A program made the position numbers and the translations under genes. Shown here one piece after another: positions 41,004 through 49,990 of a DNA stretch of 64,000 nt. The notes beneath the pieces were generated by a model. It had not been told where the DNA came from. It saw nothing but the letters and a program-made list of their open reading frames with translations, and ran no database searches. The stretch comes from CAZMHL01 sp045605445. Lineage in GTDB: Bacteria > Bacillota > Clostridia > RGIG6154. The stretch spans positions 62,001-126,000 of the forward strand of contig JAZUPZ010000030.1 in the NCBI GenBank assembly GCA_045605445.1, in the 5' to 3' direction. Numbering within the stretch: position 1 is the first letter of the stretch; every line of letters starts with the position of its first letter.

Positions 41004-41046
41004 AATGAACACATATGTTGACAAATGAACACTTATGTGTTAAAAT
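41004..41046 (+). promoter_or_regulatory. Promoter and paired operator of the envelope operon
   Basis: AATGAACACATATGTT (41004-41019) and AATGAACACTTATGTG (41024-41039) repeat with a 20-bp period, two helix turns. Promoter TTGACA (41018-41023), 17-bp spacer, TAAAAT (41041-41046); the second copy fills the spacer. Likely the XRE binding region. Confidence 0.75.
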
Positions 41047-41104
41047 TTTTACAAATACCGACTTGGTTTTTGCGGTATATGGAGAATTTTCGGGAGTGAG
41101 TAGC

Positions 41105-41602
41105 TTGCTAAAAAAATTTAATCTTTTTGACCTTCTTATAATAGCTTTTGTTATTGTTATTGCGGTCATTTCTGCTATGGTTCTTAACACCAATTCCGGT
41201 GAAAACCACGAAAATATTACAGCTCAGGATGTTGGCGATACTGTAACCCTCCGCTATAAAATTATGTTCGAGGGAAGGGAAAAATATCTTGCAGACAGCC
41301 TTGTTGAACCTGATGAAATCTTTTTTTATGATACCGACGATCTTGCGGGAAAGGTTGTTTTAAAAGAAACAAGGCCTCACCTTAAAGATGTTTACGACGA
41401 AGAAAGTCAGAAGGTTGTAAAGGTGGAGCATCCGGAATATTTTGATGTTTATTTAACTGTTGAAAGTATTGCTGAAAAGAAGGATAACGGGCTGTATAAA
41501 ATCGGCGACAGTGAAATTCATCATACCAAGTATATAAATTTCAAGGGTAAGTTTTTTAATACCTCCGGCGTTATATATAAAATTGAGGAGGTAAAAAAAT
41601 GA
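41105..41602 (+). CDS. Single-TM envelope protein, DUF4330-like
   Basis: 165 residues. KKFNLFDLLIIAFVIVIAVI at the N-terminus is a single membrane anchor preceded by Lys. The rest is a beta-rich extracytoplasmic domain. The DUF4330 label is tentative, from the FNLFDLLI anchor. The start is TTG 41105, with GGGAGTGA five bases before. The promoter start near 41053 excludes upstream codons from 41015. The next gene overlaps by ATGA and encodes a related protein, which suggests the two form a complex (inference). Function unknown. Confidence 0.7.
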   Translation: MLKKFNLFDLLIIAFVIVIAVISAMVLNTNSGENHENITAQDVGDTVTLRYKIMFEGREKYLADSLVEPDEIFFYDTDDLAGKVVLKETRPHLKDVYDEESQKVVKVEHPEYFDVYLTVESIAEKKDNGLYKIGDSEIHHTKYINFKGKFFNTSGVIYKIEEVKK

Positions 41603-42114
41603 ACAAAGTTTTAAAATTTCTGAAAAAATTCAATATAATTGACTGGATTCTGATTCTTGTGTTTATTTTTTCCGTAACACTTGGGATATATAAGGTTTTT
41701 ATTTTAAAAGAACCGGAAAAAATAACTGTTTTTAAAGCGGGAGGAGAAATTGTAGAGCCCGAAAAAACCGCAACAGTTAAATACAAGATAAGGAATATAA
41801 GAGAAATAGCTGCAGAAAAGCTGGAAAATGGTGCTGAGTGCTATTATCTTTACGGCGACGTAGCGGGGAAAATGAAAAACATTTCAAAGGAAAAATATTC
41901 AGAATATGCGCTTAATGATGAAAATGAGTTCATAAAGTATGAATATGATGATAAGTATAATGTTTACTTTGAAATGGAGCTTGAAGGGCGTCATACCCGC
42001 TCTGCTTTCAACGGTGCAGACTGGGCACCCGTCGGAGCCGGTACACTTCACTATTACCTGATAGAAGGCACAAGCTTTGAGTGTACCGTGATTGATGTAA
42101 AGCTTAACAATTAA
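41599..42114 (+). CDS. Second single-TM envelope protein, related to the preceding gene
   Basis: 171 residues. The same layout as the gene before it: Lys-rich start, FLKKFNIIDWILILVFIFSV as membrane anchor, then an external beta-rich domain with VKYKIRNIREIAAEK. It shares the KKFN-D anchor style and overall length with its neighbour, so the pair probably arose by duplication. Overlaps the previous stop by four bases, with GAGGAGG as ribosome site. Function unknown. Confidence 0.7.
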   Translation: MNKVLKFLKKFNIIDWILILVFIFSVTLGIYKVFILKEPEKITVFKAGGEIVEPEKTATVKYKIRNIREIAAEKLENGAECYYLYGDVAGKMKNISKEKYSEYALNDENEFIKYEYDDKYNVYFEMELEGRHTRSAFNGADWAPVGAGTLHYYLIEGTSFECTVIDVKLNN

Positions 42115-42137
42115 ACTGTTTATAAGGAGTGGTCACA

Positions 42138-43592
42138 ATGAAAAAGAAAATTCTGCTGGTTTTAACTTTAATAATTTTGCTGTCCTCGGTTACAGCTTCA
42201 GCTGCAACAATGTATTCTCTTGACGGAAGAAAAATCAATGTTTATTCCTGGGAGATTGAGGCTTACAGACAGGTAGGCTGGTATTATGGAAAGCCTACAA
42301 CAATGTATTCCCTTGACGGCAGAACCTTAACTGTTGGTGAAAATGATGTTGAGGCTTATGAGGATGTGGGCTGGTACTGGGGTAAGCCTGTAACAATGTA
42401 TAACTGGGATGGAACCAGAACTCTTGTAATCGGCGAAAACAGAATTGAGCATTATAAAAAAGTTGGCTGGTACTACGGCAAACCCGTAACAATGTATAAC
42501 TGGAACGGAACCAAAACCCTTTTAATCGGCGAAAATGAAATTGAAGCCTATAAAAATGTAGGCTGGTACTGGGGCAAACCTGTAACAATGTATGCTGAAG
42601 ACGGCAGAACTCTTTTAATAGGCGCAAATGAGGTTGAAGCCTATAAGGCGGTTGGGTGGTATGACAGCAAACCTGTAACAATGTATAATTGGGACGGAAC
42701 CAGGACTCTTATAATAGGTGAAAATGAAATTGAAGCCTATAAGGCAGTGGGCTGGTACTACGGAACACCTCAAACAATGTATGCTCTGGATGGGAGAACC
42801 ATAACAGTAGGACGCAAAGAAGTTGAGGCTTATGAAAGTGTAGGTTGGTATTGGGGAACCCCTGTTAAACTTTATACTGTGGACGGCGACACAACAATTG
42901 TTGGGGAAATGTATGTTAGTGATTATCTGAGAGAGGGCTGGTATGCCTATCCGGTTACCGTAGTATACGCTCCAGATTATAGCGGAGAATATTATACCAA
43001 ATCCCTTGTAATTCCCGCAAACGAGCTTGAAGCCTATAAAAAAGTAGGCTGGTATGCAACCTATTCTGAGGCACTCTATGTTTACATAAACAGTGTTGTA
43101 AATGAAAATCTTGCAGTAGGTGATTACCAGGGTGCGATTTACTGGACACAAGAGTGGGAAGGTACGCTGAGCGAACCTTACTTAAGTTGGGTGAAGGGTA
43201 CCGGAAACACTATTGCAAATAAATGGAAAAATGCAGAAGGTTGTCCGCTCGCTATAACAAGTAGTTATATAGAAACCGATGATTACGGTGATCCCATTGC
43301 GAAGGTTTGGTTTGTTAATCTGAGCGGTAAAACTGTTGTTGCATACAGGGTAGAATTCGAATGTTATAATGTTTTCGGAGAGCGCTGTTATGATTATTAC
43401 GGTGAATACAAATTCAATGTTGAAATAACAAACACATGGACACCGAACTATACCGAGTATGGAGATATTTACGATGCACAATGGTGGTGGAGCTATGATT
43501 TGTCATACGACGGAGTGTATAGCGCTTACACAATTAAGAATATAAAATTCACAGAAATCGTTTTTGCAGACGGCACAAAATGGTCAAGATAA
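42138..43592 (+). CDS. Secreted protein with eight to nine ~31-residue tandem repeats
   Basis: 484 residues. Signal peptide 1-24 (KKKILLVLTLIILLSSVTAS, then AAT). Residues about 25-310 are tandem repeats of the form TMYxxDGRTLxxGENEVEAYxxVGWYxGKPV; the last two are diverged (TVDGDTTIVGE, NELEAYKKVGWYATY). The C-terminal domain (about 320-484) ends NIKFTEIVFADGTKW and is shared with the next gene. Aromatic Gly-Trp-Tyr repeats recall cell-wall or carbohydrate-binding modules, but I cannot name the family. ATG 42138 follows AAGGAG; GTG 42129 overlaps that site. Third gene of the XRE-controlled operon. Confidence 0.8.
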   Translation: MKKKILLVLTLIILLSSVTASAATMYSLDGRKINVYSWEIEAYRQVGWYYGKPTTMYSLDGRTLTVGENDVEAYEDVGWYWGKPVTMYNWDGTRTLVIGENRIEHYKKVGWYYGKPVTMYNWNGTKTLLIGENEIEAYKNVGWYWGKPVTMYAEDGRTLLIGANEVEAYKAVGWYDSKPVTMYNWDGTRTLIIGENEIEAYKAVGWYYGTPQTMYALDGRTITVGRKEVEAYESVGWYWGTPVKLYTVDGDTTIVGEMYVSDYLREGWYAYPVTVVYAPDYSGEYYTKSLVIPANELEAYKKVGWYATYSEALYVYINSVVNENLAVGDYQGAIYWTQEWEGTLSEPYLSWVKGTGNTIANKWKNAEGCPLAITSSYIETDDYGDPIAKVWFVNLSGKTVVAYRVEFECYNVFGERCYDYYGEYKFNVEITNTWTPNYTEYGDIYDAQWWWSYDLSYDGVYSAYTIKNIKFTEIVFADGTKWSR

Positions 43593-43625
43593 ATTATTAA
43601 ATGCAATATCGGGAGGGAAAACAAT

Positions 43626-44744
43626 ATGAGAAAACTGTGGTCTTTGCTTTTAATTGTAGTTCTTTCAATGTCGGTTTTTACACCTTGTGCATCTGCTGCA
43701 ACAATGTATTCTCTCGACGGAAGAACCATAGAGGTTGCAAATTGGGAAATTGAAGCTTACAGACAGGTTAACTGGTATTACGGAAAGCCTACAACGATGT
43801 ATGCCCCTGACGGCAGAACTTTAACTATCGGTGAAAATGACGTTGAGGCTTATGAAAATGTGGGCTGGTACTGGGGCAAGCCGGTAACAATGTATAACTG
43901 GGACGGAACCAGAACCCTTATAATTGGCGAAAACAGAGTTGAACTTTATAAGTCGGTAGGTTGGTTTTACGGAAAGCCCGTAACTATGTATGCTAAAGAC
44001 GGAAGAACTCTTCTTGTGGGAGAAAATGAAGTTGAAGCATATAAAAACGTAGGTTGGTATGAAAAACCGTTTATAAAAGTATATGCGCCGAATATTACAG
44101 AGGATGAAGTTCACTGGTTTGCAGACCCGGAAGATTTTGTTAAAGTGTTGTCTATTTCAGAAAATGAGCTTGAAGCTTATAAAAATGTGGGTTGGTATGA
44201 AACTTATTCAGAGGCATTGTATACAGCAACTTTCACAGTTGCGAAAATATGCATAGAGAATAATGATTACTTTTTGGCAATAGAGTTTTTACAGAACTTC
44301 AGCAGATATATGGATGAACCGTACAGAGGTTGGTCTCTTTCTTATATTCCGGCAATTGAAAATATGTGGATAAAAGAACAGGGAAGTGTGCTTGTTCTTA
44401 CCGGACCCCATATTTACTATCTTGAAGACGAACCTCAGCTTCCGAGAGTTTCACTCAACATGGTAAATCTTGATTCAAGACATATAGTATCCTTTAAAAT
44501 TGAATTTGACTGCTATGACGAAAATGGAAACCCGGCTGTAGATATATATGGAAGTAATCATGTTGTTTATTATGCTGCCAATACTTGGTGTTGCCCTTAT
44601 GATGAGGAATATCCTCAATCAACAATTGGAGGGCTTATGTATATTGATGGTTATGAATTGTATAATATTCCAAACACCAGAGAAGTAAGAAATGTTAAAG
44701 TGACCGAAATTCTTTTCTCTGACGGAACGAAATGGACACGATAA
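43626..44744 (+). CDS. Secreted paralogue with about five ~31-residue repeats
   Basis: 372 residues. Signal peptide 1-24, four clear repeats (TMYSLDGRTIEVANWEIEAY first, then GENDVEAYENVGWYWGKP, and so on), a fifth long diverged one (NELEAYKNVGWYETY), and the same C-terminal domain as the preceding gene, ending VTEILFSDGTKWTR. Compared with its neighbour it has lost or never gained about four repeats, so repeat number varies between paralogues. The DNA of the repeats is also similar, favouring recombination. Ends the operon at a strong terminator. Function unknown. Confidence 0.8.
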   Translation: MRKLWSLLLIVVLSMSVFTPCASAATMYSLDGRTIEVANWEIEAYRQVNWYYGKPTTMYAPDGRTLTIGENDVEAYENVGWYWGKPVTMYNWDGTRTLIIGENRVELYKSVGWFYGKPVTMYAKDGRTLLVGENEVEAYKNVGWYEKPFIKVYAPNITEDEVHWFADPEDFVKVLSISENELEAYKNVGWYETYSEALYTATFTVAKICIENNDYFLAIEFLQNFSRYMDEPYRGWSLSYIPAIENMWIKEQGSVLVLTGPHIYYLEDEPQLPRVSLNMVNLDSRHIVSFKIEFDCYDENGNPAVDIYGSNHVVYYAANTWCCPYDEEYPQSTIGGLMYIDGYELYNIPNTREVRNVKVTEILFSDGTKWTR

Positions 44745-44771
44745 AAGAAAGCCTTCGGGCTTTCTTTTTTT
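44745..44771 (+). terminator. Terminator of the repeat-protein operon
   Basis: AAAGAAAGCC pairs with GGCTTTCTTT across a TTCG tetraloop, followed by a T-run. Confidence 0.9.
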
Positions 44772-44773
44772 GC

Positions 44774-44802
44774 TTGACAGTTTTTTTGAACAAGGGTATA
44801 TT
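44774..44802 (+). promoter_or_regulatory. Promoter of the radical SAM gene
   Basis: TTGACA 44774-44779, 17-bp spacer, TATATT 44797-44802, immediately after the terminator. Confidence 0.75.
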
Positions 44803-44829
44803 ATAATAAAAAACAAAATCGGAGATTTT

Positions 44830-45717
44830 ATGGAAAAGTGTTATTTGTGTCCCCGTATGTGCGGGGTTAACCGAAAAAAAGGAGAAATTGGTTTTTGCTC
44901 AATGCCTGAAGAACTGTTTGTTGCAAGAGCAGCTCTTCATATGTGGGAGGAGCCTTGTATTTCAGGGGAAGAGGGTAGCGGAACCGTTTTTTTCAGCGGC
45001 TGTAATCTTAAATGTGTGTTTTGTCAGAACTATGCCATTTCAGGCGGAGAAACCGGTAAAAAGATAAGCGTTGAAAGACTTGCGGAAATCTTTCTTGAGC
45101 TTCAGGATAAGGGGGCAAACAATATAAATCTTGTTACCGGGGTTCACTATGCCGATAAAATAATAAGGGCGCTTGATGCTGCAAAAACAAAAGGTCTTTC
45201 AGTTCCTGTTGTTTACAACAGCTCCGGTTATGAAAATATTGAAACTCTGAAAATGCTTGAAAACTATATTGATATCTATCTTCCCGATTTTAAATATATA
45301 GAAAGAGAAACGGCTTTGAAATATTCAAAAGCTGCTGACTATCCTGATGTTGCAAAAAAAGCAATAAATGAAATGATAATGCAAAAACCAAAGGTTGTTT
45401 TTAATGAAAGAGGAATAGTGAAAAGCGGAGTTATAATCCGCCATATGCTTTTGCCGTCATATTCAGAGGAATCGAAAAAAATAATCAAATATATTTTTGA
45501 CAATTACGGAAATTCGGTTTTTATGAGCATAATGAATCAGTATACTCCTATAGAAAAACTTAAGCTTTTTCCGGAAATTAGCAGAAGGGTTACGGAAGAG
45601 GAGTATGATAGCGTAATTGATTATGCAATTTCAATCGGCGTTGAAAATGCATATGTTCAGGAAGGCGAAACCCAGACAGAAAGCTTTATCCCCAATTTTG
45701 ACTGCGAAGGCGTGTAA
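44830..45717 (+). CDS. Radical SAM protein, PflA-like
   Basis: 295-residue radical SAM enzyme of the group annotated as pyruvate formate-lyase-activating-enzyme-like. An N-terminal Cys pair region (CYLCPRMCGVNRKKGEIGFC, 4-23) could hold an extra cluster. The SAM-cluster motif is CNLKCVFC near residue 60, then YNSSGYE, LPDFKY and IIRHMLLPSY of the barrel. It lacks the dedicated PflA partner gene nearby, and its target is unknown. ATG 44830 with GGAG; own promoter. Confidence 0.85.
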   Translation: MEKCYLCPRMCGVNRKKGEIGFCSMPEELFVARAALHMWEEPCISGEEGSGTVFFSGCNLKCVFCQNYAISGGETGKKISVERLAEIFLELQDKGANNINLVTGVHYADKIIRALDAAKTKGLSVPVVYNSSGYENIETLKMLENYIDIYLPDFKYIERETALKYSKAADYPDVAKKAINEMIMQKPKVVFNERGIVKSGVIIRHMLLPSYSEESKKIIKYIFDNYGNSVFMSIMNQYTPIEKLKLFPEISRRVTEEEYDSVIDYAISIGVENAYVQEGETQTESFIPNFDCEGV

Positions 45718-45828
45718 ATGATTTGATTTACAATGGATTTTAAGAAAATATGCGCATATCTGCAATGTACAACTTATTTTTATCCATTGTATAATGTATA
45801 TGTAATATTTATACAGGAGGAATAGTAT
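45718..45828 (+). other. Gap before the GH74 pseudogene
   Basis: ACAATGGAT near 45731-45739 is the exact inverse of ATCCATTGT near 45782-45790. TATAAT 45790-45795 could be a -10 but no good -35 is found. GGAGG precedes the ATG at 45829. Confidence 0.4.
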
Positions 45829-48604
45829 ATGAAAAAGATTACAGCGTTGCTGCTTACCATTGCAATGGTAATGTCTTTTGCAACTTCTTCTTTTGCAATC
45901 TATTGGGATGCATACGATAAGTATCAGGCAGAAGATATTTATGCTCTGGCAAGTGCGGAAGGCATTACAGAAAAAGTGAGCGGGGATATTTATGAAAATA
46001 AAACCGCAATGTTGCTTAAGGGAGAAAAAGCAGGAGATTACTACGAGCTTAATGTCCCCGTTTTGCAGAAGGGTAAATATGAAATAGTAATCGGGGTAAG
46101 AAAAGGTCCCGATGCTCCGTAAATCAGACTTTATTTTCCTGATATCAATCAGTATGTAGGTGATGAAATTGACCTTTATGCCGAAAATGAAACAGTTGAA
46201 GAAATAAAAATTGCCGACTGGCATCTTGATACTGCAAGCAAAACAAGACAGTTTGATTTTCAGATTAAAGGCAAAAACGAAAAAAGCTCAGGCTATAATA
46301 TGGCAATCGACTGGATTTCAATTAAATATATAGGAAAGTTTGTTGCAACAAGCGCAATAACTCCTTATTTTGATGATGTGGAAGCTCCTATTGTTCAGAC
46401 AGCAACTCCCGACTTCAAATGGGGACAGGTTTATGAATCGGGAACTGGCTGTACAACTCACGTTGTTTTCCATCCTACAGAAAAGAATCTTCTTTATATC
46501 GGTACTGATATGGGCGGATGCTACAGATGGGATAATGACAAATACAGATGGTATCCTATTTCCGATAACATTGGTTCAACCTATGAAAAAAATTACACAA
46601 ATAACGATTATTCAAGCTGCGATGCTTTAGCGCTTGACCCGAATAATCCTGATATTATTTACGTTGCTTACGGCCTTAAGTCAAGAGATGACCGTCCCGG
46701 AGGAATTATTAAATCTTATGACAGAGGTAACAGCTGGGTTCATACCGGCTTTTATGAACATTTCGGAGCAAATGATACTTTCAGAAATTCCCATGAAGCA
46801 ATTCAGGTTGACCCTAAAAACTCAAATATTGTTTATGTAACAACTTTAAGAGGCGATTTGTACATAAGTAACGACGGTCTTGCAACCTGGGAAAAGCAGA
46901 AGGTTCCTTTTGAACCTGAAAGAAACGTAACCTTCCCGAGAAGTATTGTTTTTGAACCTTCGGCTTATAACGAAAACGGAACAACAAGAGCATACATTGG
47001 CGTAAGAAACTACGGTGTTATGGTAACAGAGGATGCGGGTAAAACCTGGAAAAGCTTGAAGGCTCACCTTAAATGCCCTGGAATCTTGAAATTGCAAACG
47101 ACGGAACACTTGTTGTTTCAACAGAAGGCGCAGAACAGGGGCTCTGGAAATATAAGGATGGCGAATGGACTAATATTGCTCCTGATAAAGCGGGCACCTG
47201 GCATTCAGTTGCAATTGATCCTAAGAATCCCGATTATTTGATTACGGTGTGGTATCACGGACCTACAGGCTCATATAACGAATGGGTTTATGTAACCACA
47301 GACGGTGGTAAGAACTGGGAAATGATTAACGACAGAGTTGAAAAAAGCTTCTTTACTCACATACCTGAAGCTTCTGCAATGTGGCAGATATTGCAATGGA
47401 TCCTTTCAATAGCTCAAGAGTATTTATGGCAGGCTGGAATCAACTTTATATGACTGAAGATATTTTTGCTGAAAACACAAAGTTCATAAATTACCAGAGA
47501 GGTATTGAACACGGTGTTTCTATTGACCTTATTACCCCGCCGAGCGGTGCCAATCTTTTTGTAGTGGCACGTGATTACGGCGGAGGAAGATTTACCGATA
47601 TAACCCAGTATATGGAAGAACAGCTCTTCCCGAAGGGGGCTCCAAAGCCTACAGCATATATGGAATCTGACCCGAGCTTTATTGTTCGTGCTGCAAAGAA
47701 AGCAGGCGGGTTCTCAACAAACAACGGTCTCAACTGGAGATTCTTTGACACAATGCCAAACAACAATAAAGATATAGGAAATCTTGCTGTTTCCTGCAAG
47801 CCTAACCCTGAAACGGGTGCGCCTATTATCTATATGAGCTCCGCCAAAAATCCTCTTAAGATTTCTTTTGACTACGGCACAACATGGGAAGACGGTCAGG
47901 GCTTGCCGGTTGGAGCTTCAATTGTAAGAACAGATAAGAATAAGCCTGAGGTTGTTTATGCACAAAATGGAACAAACCTTTATAAGAGCGAAGATTACGG
48001 CAGAAACTTTACCGTAATAAAAGAAGGGGTTGCAGGTTTACTTGAAACCTCCTGGAATGAGGAAGGAACTGTATGGACGGTTGATTCTGACAAAAAGCTC
48101 ATTTATTCAAATGACGGCGGAAAAACCTTTGAAGTAACAACAGTTGCAGAAAGAGTTGACCATCTGGCACTGGGAATCGGTGAAAAAGAAGGCGGTGATC
48201 CGGCAATATATATAATTGGTAAGGTTAGCGGAACTGTGGGAGTTTTCCGTTCAACAGATAACGGCAAATCATGGGTTTGCTATTATGATGATGACAAAGA
48301 ACCTACAAAGCTTGTTTCTATGACTAATATAGGGGCAGACAGGCAGTATTTCGGTCTTGTTTATATTGCATCTAACGGTCGTGGTATTCATTACGGTTAT
48401 CCGTCAGACAAAACCGATCCTTTCTATGCAAACAGAGACCACGAAATTTAGGTAATTGTAAATAAACAGCCAATTATATTTACCGATACCGAACCAAAGC
48501 TCATTAACGATAGAACAATGGTTCCTATGAGAAGAATTTTTGAATGTATGGGTGCAAAGGTTGACTGGGATAATGATAACCAGTACGTAATAATTGAAAT
48601 GTAA
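45829..48604 (+). pseudogene. Decayed secreted GH74-like xyloglucanase with copper-amine-oxidase-type C-terminal domain
   Basis: The original protein was about 920 residues. Signal peptide (MKKITALLLTIAMVMSFATS), an N-terminal beta-sandwich, then GH74-type seven-bladed propeller repeats such as LLYIGTDMGGCYRWD, IIKSYDRGNSWVHTGF and VTEDAGKTWKSL, and a final NDRTMVPMRRIF segment of the copper amine oxidase N-domain type. Lesions: in-frame TAA at 46120; frameshift near 47055 with a TAA at 47070 in the new frame; a further frameshift near 47380; TAG at 48449. The reading resumes each time without loss of homology, so decay is recent. It cannot make a full enzyme unless these are assembly errors. 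A strong terminator follows. Confidence 0.85.
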
Positions 48605-48613
48605 TTCAAATTT

Positions 48614-48655
48614 AAAACAAGAAAAACAGTCGTTTTCGACTGTTTTTCTTGTTTT
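48614..48655 (+). terminator. Terminator after the GH74 pseudogene
   Basis: A perfect 19-bp stem (48614-48632 / 48637-48655, loop TTTT) with A- and T-rich arms. Confidence 0.9.
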
Positions 48656-48677
48656 GTCAGATGGTTTGTGTTACAAT
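48649..48677 (+). promoter_or_regulatory. Promoter of the PrsA-like gene
   Basis: TTGTTT 48649-48654, 17-bp spacer, TACAAT 48672-48677 preceded by TGT. The -35 overlaps the upstream terminator. Confidence 0.5.
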
Positions 48678-48697
48678 ATTTCAAAGGAGATGATAAG

Positions 48698-49945
48698 ATG
48701 AAAAGAATAATTACAATATTTATGATTTTGACAATGGTATTAAGTGTTGTTCAGGTTTCTGCCAATGAAGTAATAACAGTAACCGTAAATGATGAAAAGG
48801 TGGAGTTTGACGTTCCTCCAATGACGGTTAACGACAGAACAATGGTGCCTCTTCGTGCTATTTTTGAAAAGCTTGGAGCAACTGTTTCTTATAACGATGC
48901 AACAAGGGAAATAACCGCAAAAAGAGAAAATACTGTTGTAAAGCTTACGGTTGATTCAAATATAATGTATGTAAACGAAAAGGAAATAGTTCTTGATGTT
49001 ACCGCTTTTGAAACGGGAGGAAGAACCCTTGTTCCGGTAAGAGCAATCTCAGAAGCCTTCGGATGTCTGGTTAACTGGCACGAGGAAGAAAAATTCGTTG
49101 AGATTATTGACGGTAATCAGATTGTCGGAACAGTGTCAGATTCAAAAAACACATTGTACATAAGAAAATATGAGGTTGATTGGGGTACTCCGGAACATTC
49201 AACTGCAGATGTAGGCTTTGAGGCTGCAAAAAAATGGAAGGTTACGCTTTTGAAGGCAATGGAATACGGCGTTTTCCTTGATGAAAGTGAAGTTAATGAA
49301 ATTCAGAGTAAGATTGACGGATATTTCAAGAATGAGGCAACTGCAACAACTTTTACAAATTATCTTAATAATTACGGAATTACGGCAGAGCAGTATGTAG
49401 AACTGCTGAAAACAGATAAACACATAACCAAGTTTTATTCAAAAATGGATGAGCTTGGTCTTCGTAAAAAGGTAACCGAAGAGGAAATGAAGTCTTATTT
49501 TGAAAAACGCTTCATAAAAGCTCAGCATATTCTTATTTCAGATAAAGCAACTGCCTATGAGGTTTCGGATAAAATCAGGGCAGGGGAGCCTTTTGAAAGC
49601 TTCAGAGACCTTTGCGAGGATCCCGGCTCAAAAACCCTTCCTGAAGGTTATGTTTTTGCAAAAACGGTAGGAGAAACCTTAAGGGAAAATGAAAAATCAA
49701 TGCTTTCCTCAGGTGGTTTTGTAATGGTTGAAAGCTTTGAAACCGCAGCGGCGGCGCTTAAAATAGGAGAAATTTCCCAACCGGTAAAAAGTAACTTTGG
49801 TTATCATATTATAAAAAGAGTAGAAATAACTTCAAAGGATTATGAAAATAATAAGGATGCCATTTTCCGTATTCTTGACCTTCTGAATTTCAATGAAACG
49901 GAAAAAGAATGGATAAATGCCTGCAAAATTGAAAAATATATGTAA
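48698..49945 (+). CDS. Secreted PpiC/PrsA-like peptidyl-prolyl isomerase with copper-amine-oxidase-type N-domain
   Basis: 415 residues. Signal peptide (1-22), then a two-part copper amine oxidase N-terminal-like domain (about 24-140) with NDRTMVPLRAIFEKLGA and GGRTLVPVRAISEAFGC. A helical SurA-N-like region (about 165-275) leads to a parvulin domain (about 280-375) with KAQHILISDKATAYEVSDKI and SQPVKSNFGYHIIKRVE. It would help fold exported proteins at the membrane-wall interface. Unlike PrsA it has no lipobox. ATG 48698 follows AAAGGAGATGA. The upstream pseudogene ends in the same N-domain type. Monocistronic. Confidence 0.85.
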   Translation: MKRIITIFMILTMVLSVVQVSANEVITVTVNDEKVEFDVPPMTVNDRTMVPLRAIFEKLGATVSYNDATREITAKRENTVVKLTVDSNIMYVNEKEIVLDVTAFETGGRTLVPVRAISEAFGCLVNWHEEEKFVEIIDGNQIVGTVSDSKNTLYIRKYEVDWGTPEHSTADVGFEAAKKWKVTLLKAMEYGVFLDESEVNEIQSKIDGYFKNEATATTFTNYLNNYGITAEQYVELLKTDKHITKFYSKMDELGLRKKVTEEEMKSYFEKRFIKAQHILISDKATAYEVSDKIRAGEPFESFRDLCEDPGSKTLPEGYVFAKTVGETLRENEKSMLSSGGFVMVESFETAAAALKIGEISQPVKSNFGYHIIKRVEITSKDYENNKDAIFRILDLLNFNETEKEWINACKIEKYM

Positions 49946-49951
49946 AAAATT

Positions 49952-49990
49952 AAAAACTGAGAGAAAAGCTTTGTTTTCTCTCAGTTTTTT
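49952..49990. terminator. Bidirectional terminator after the PrsA-like gene
   Basis: A 16-bp stem (49952-49967 with about 49974-49989) flanked by A and T runs; it overlaps the stop of the convergent gene. Confidence 0.88.

Noticed and set aside
45829..48604. Programmed stop readthrough or an alternative code in the GH74 gene
   Set aside because: Two frameshifts accompany the stops, and TAA, TAG and TGA all end other genes normally here.
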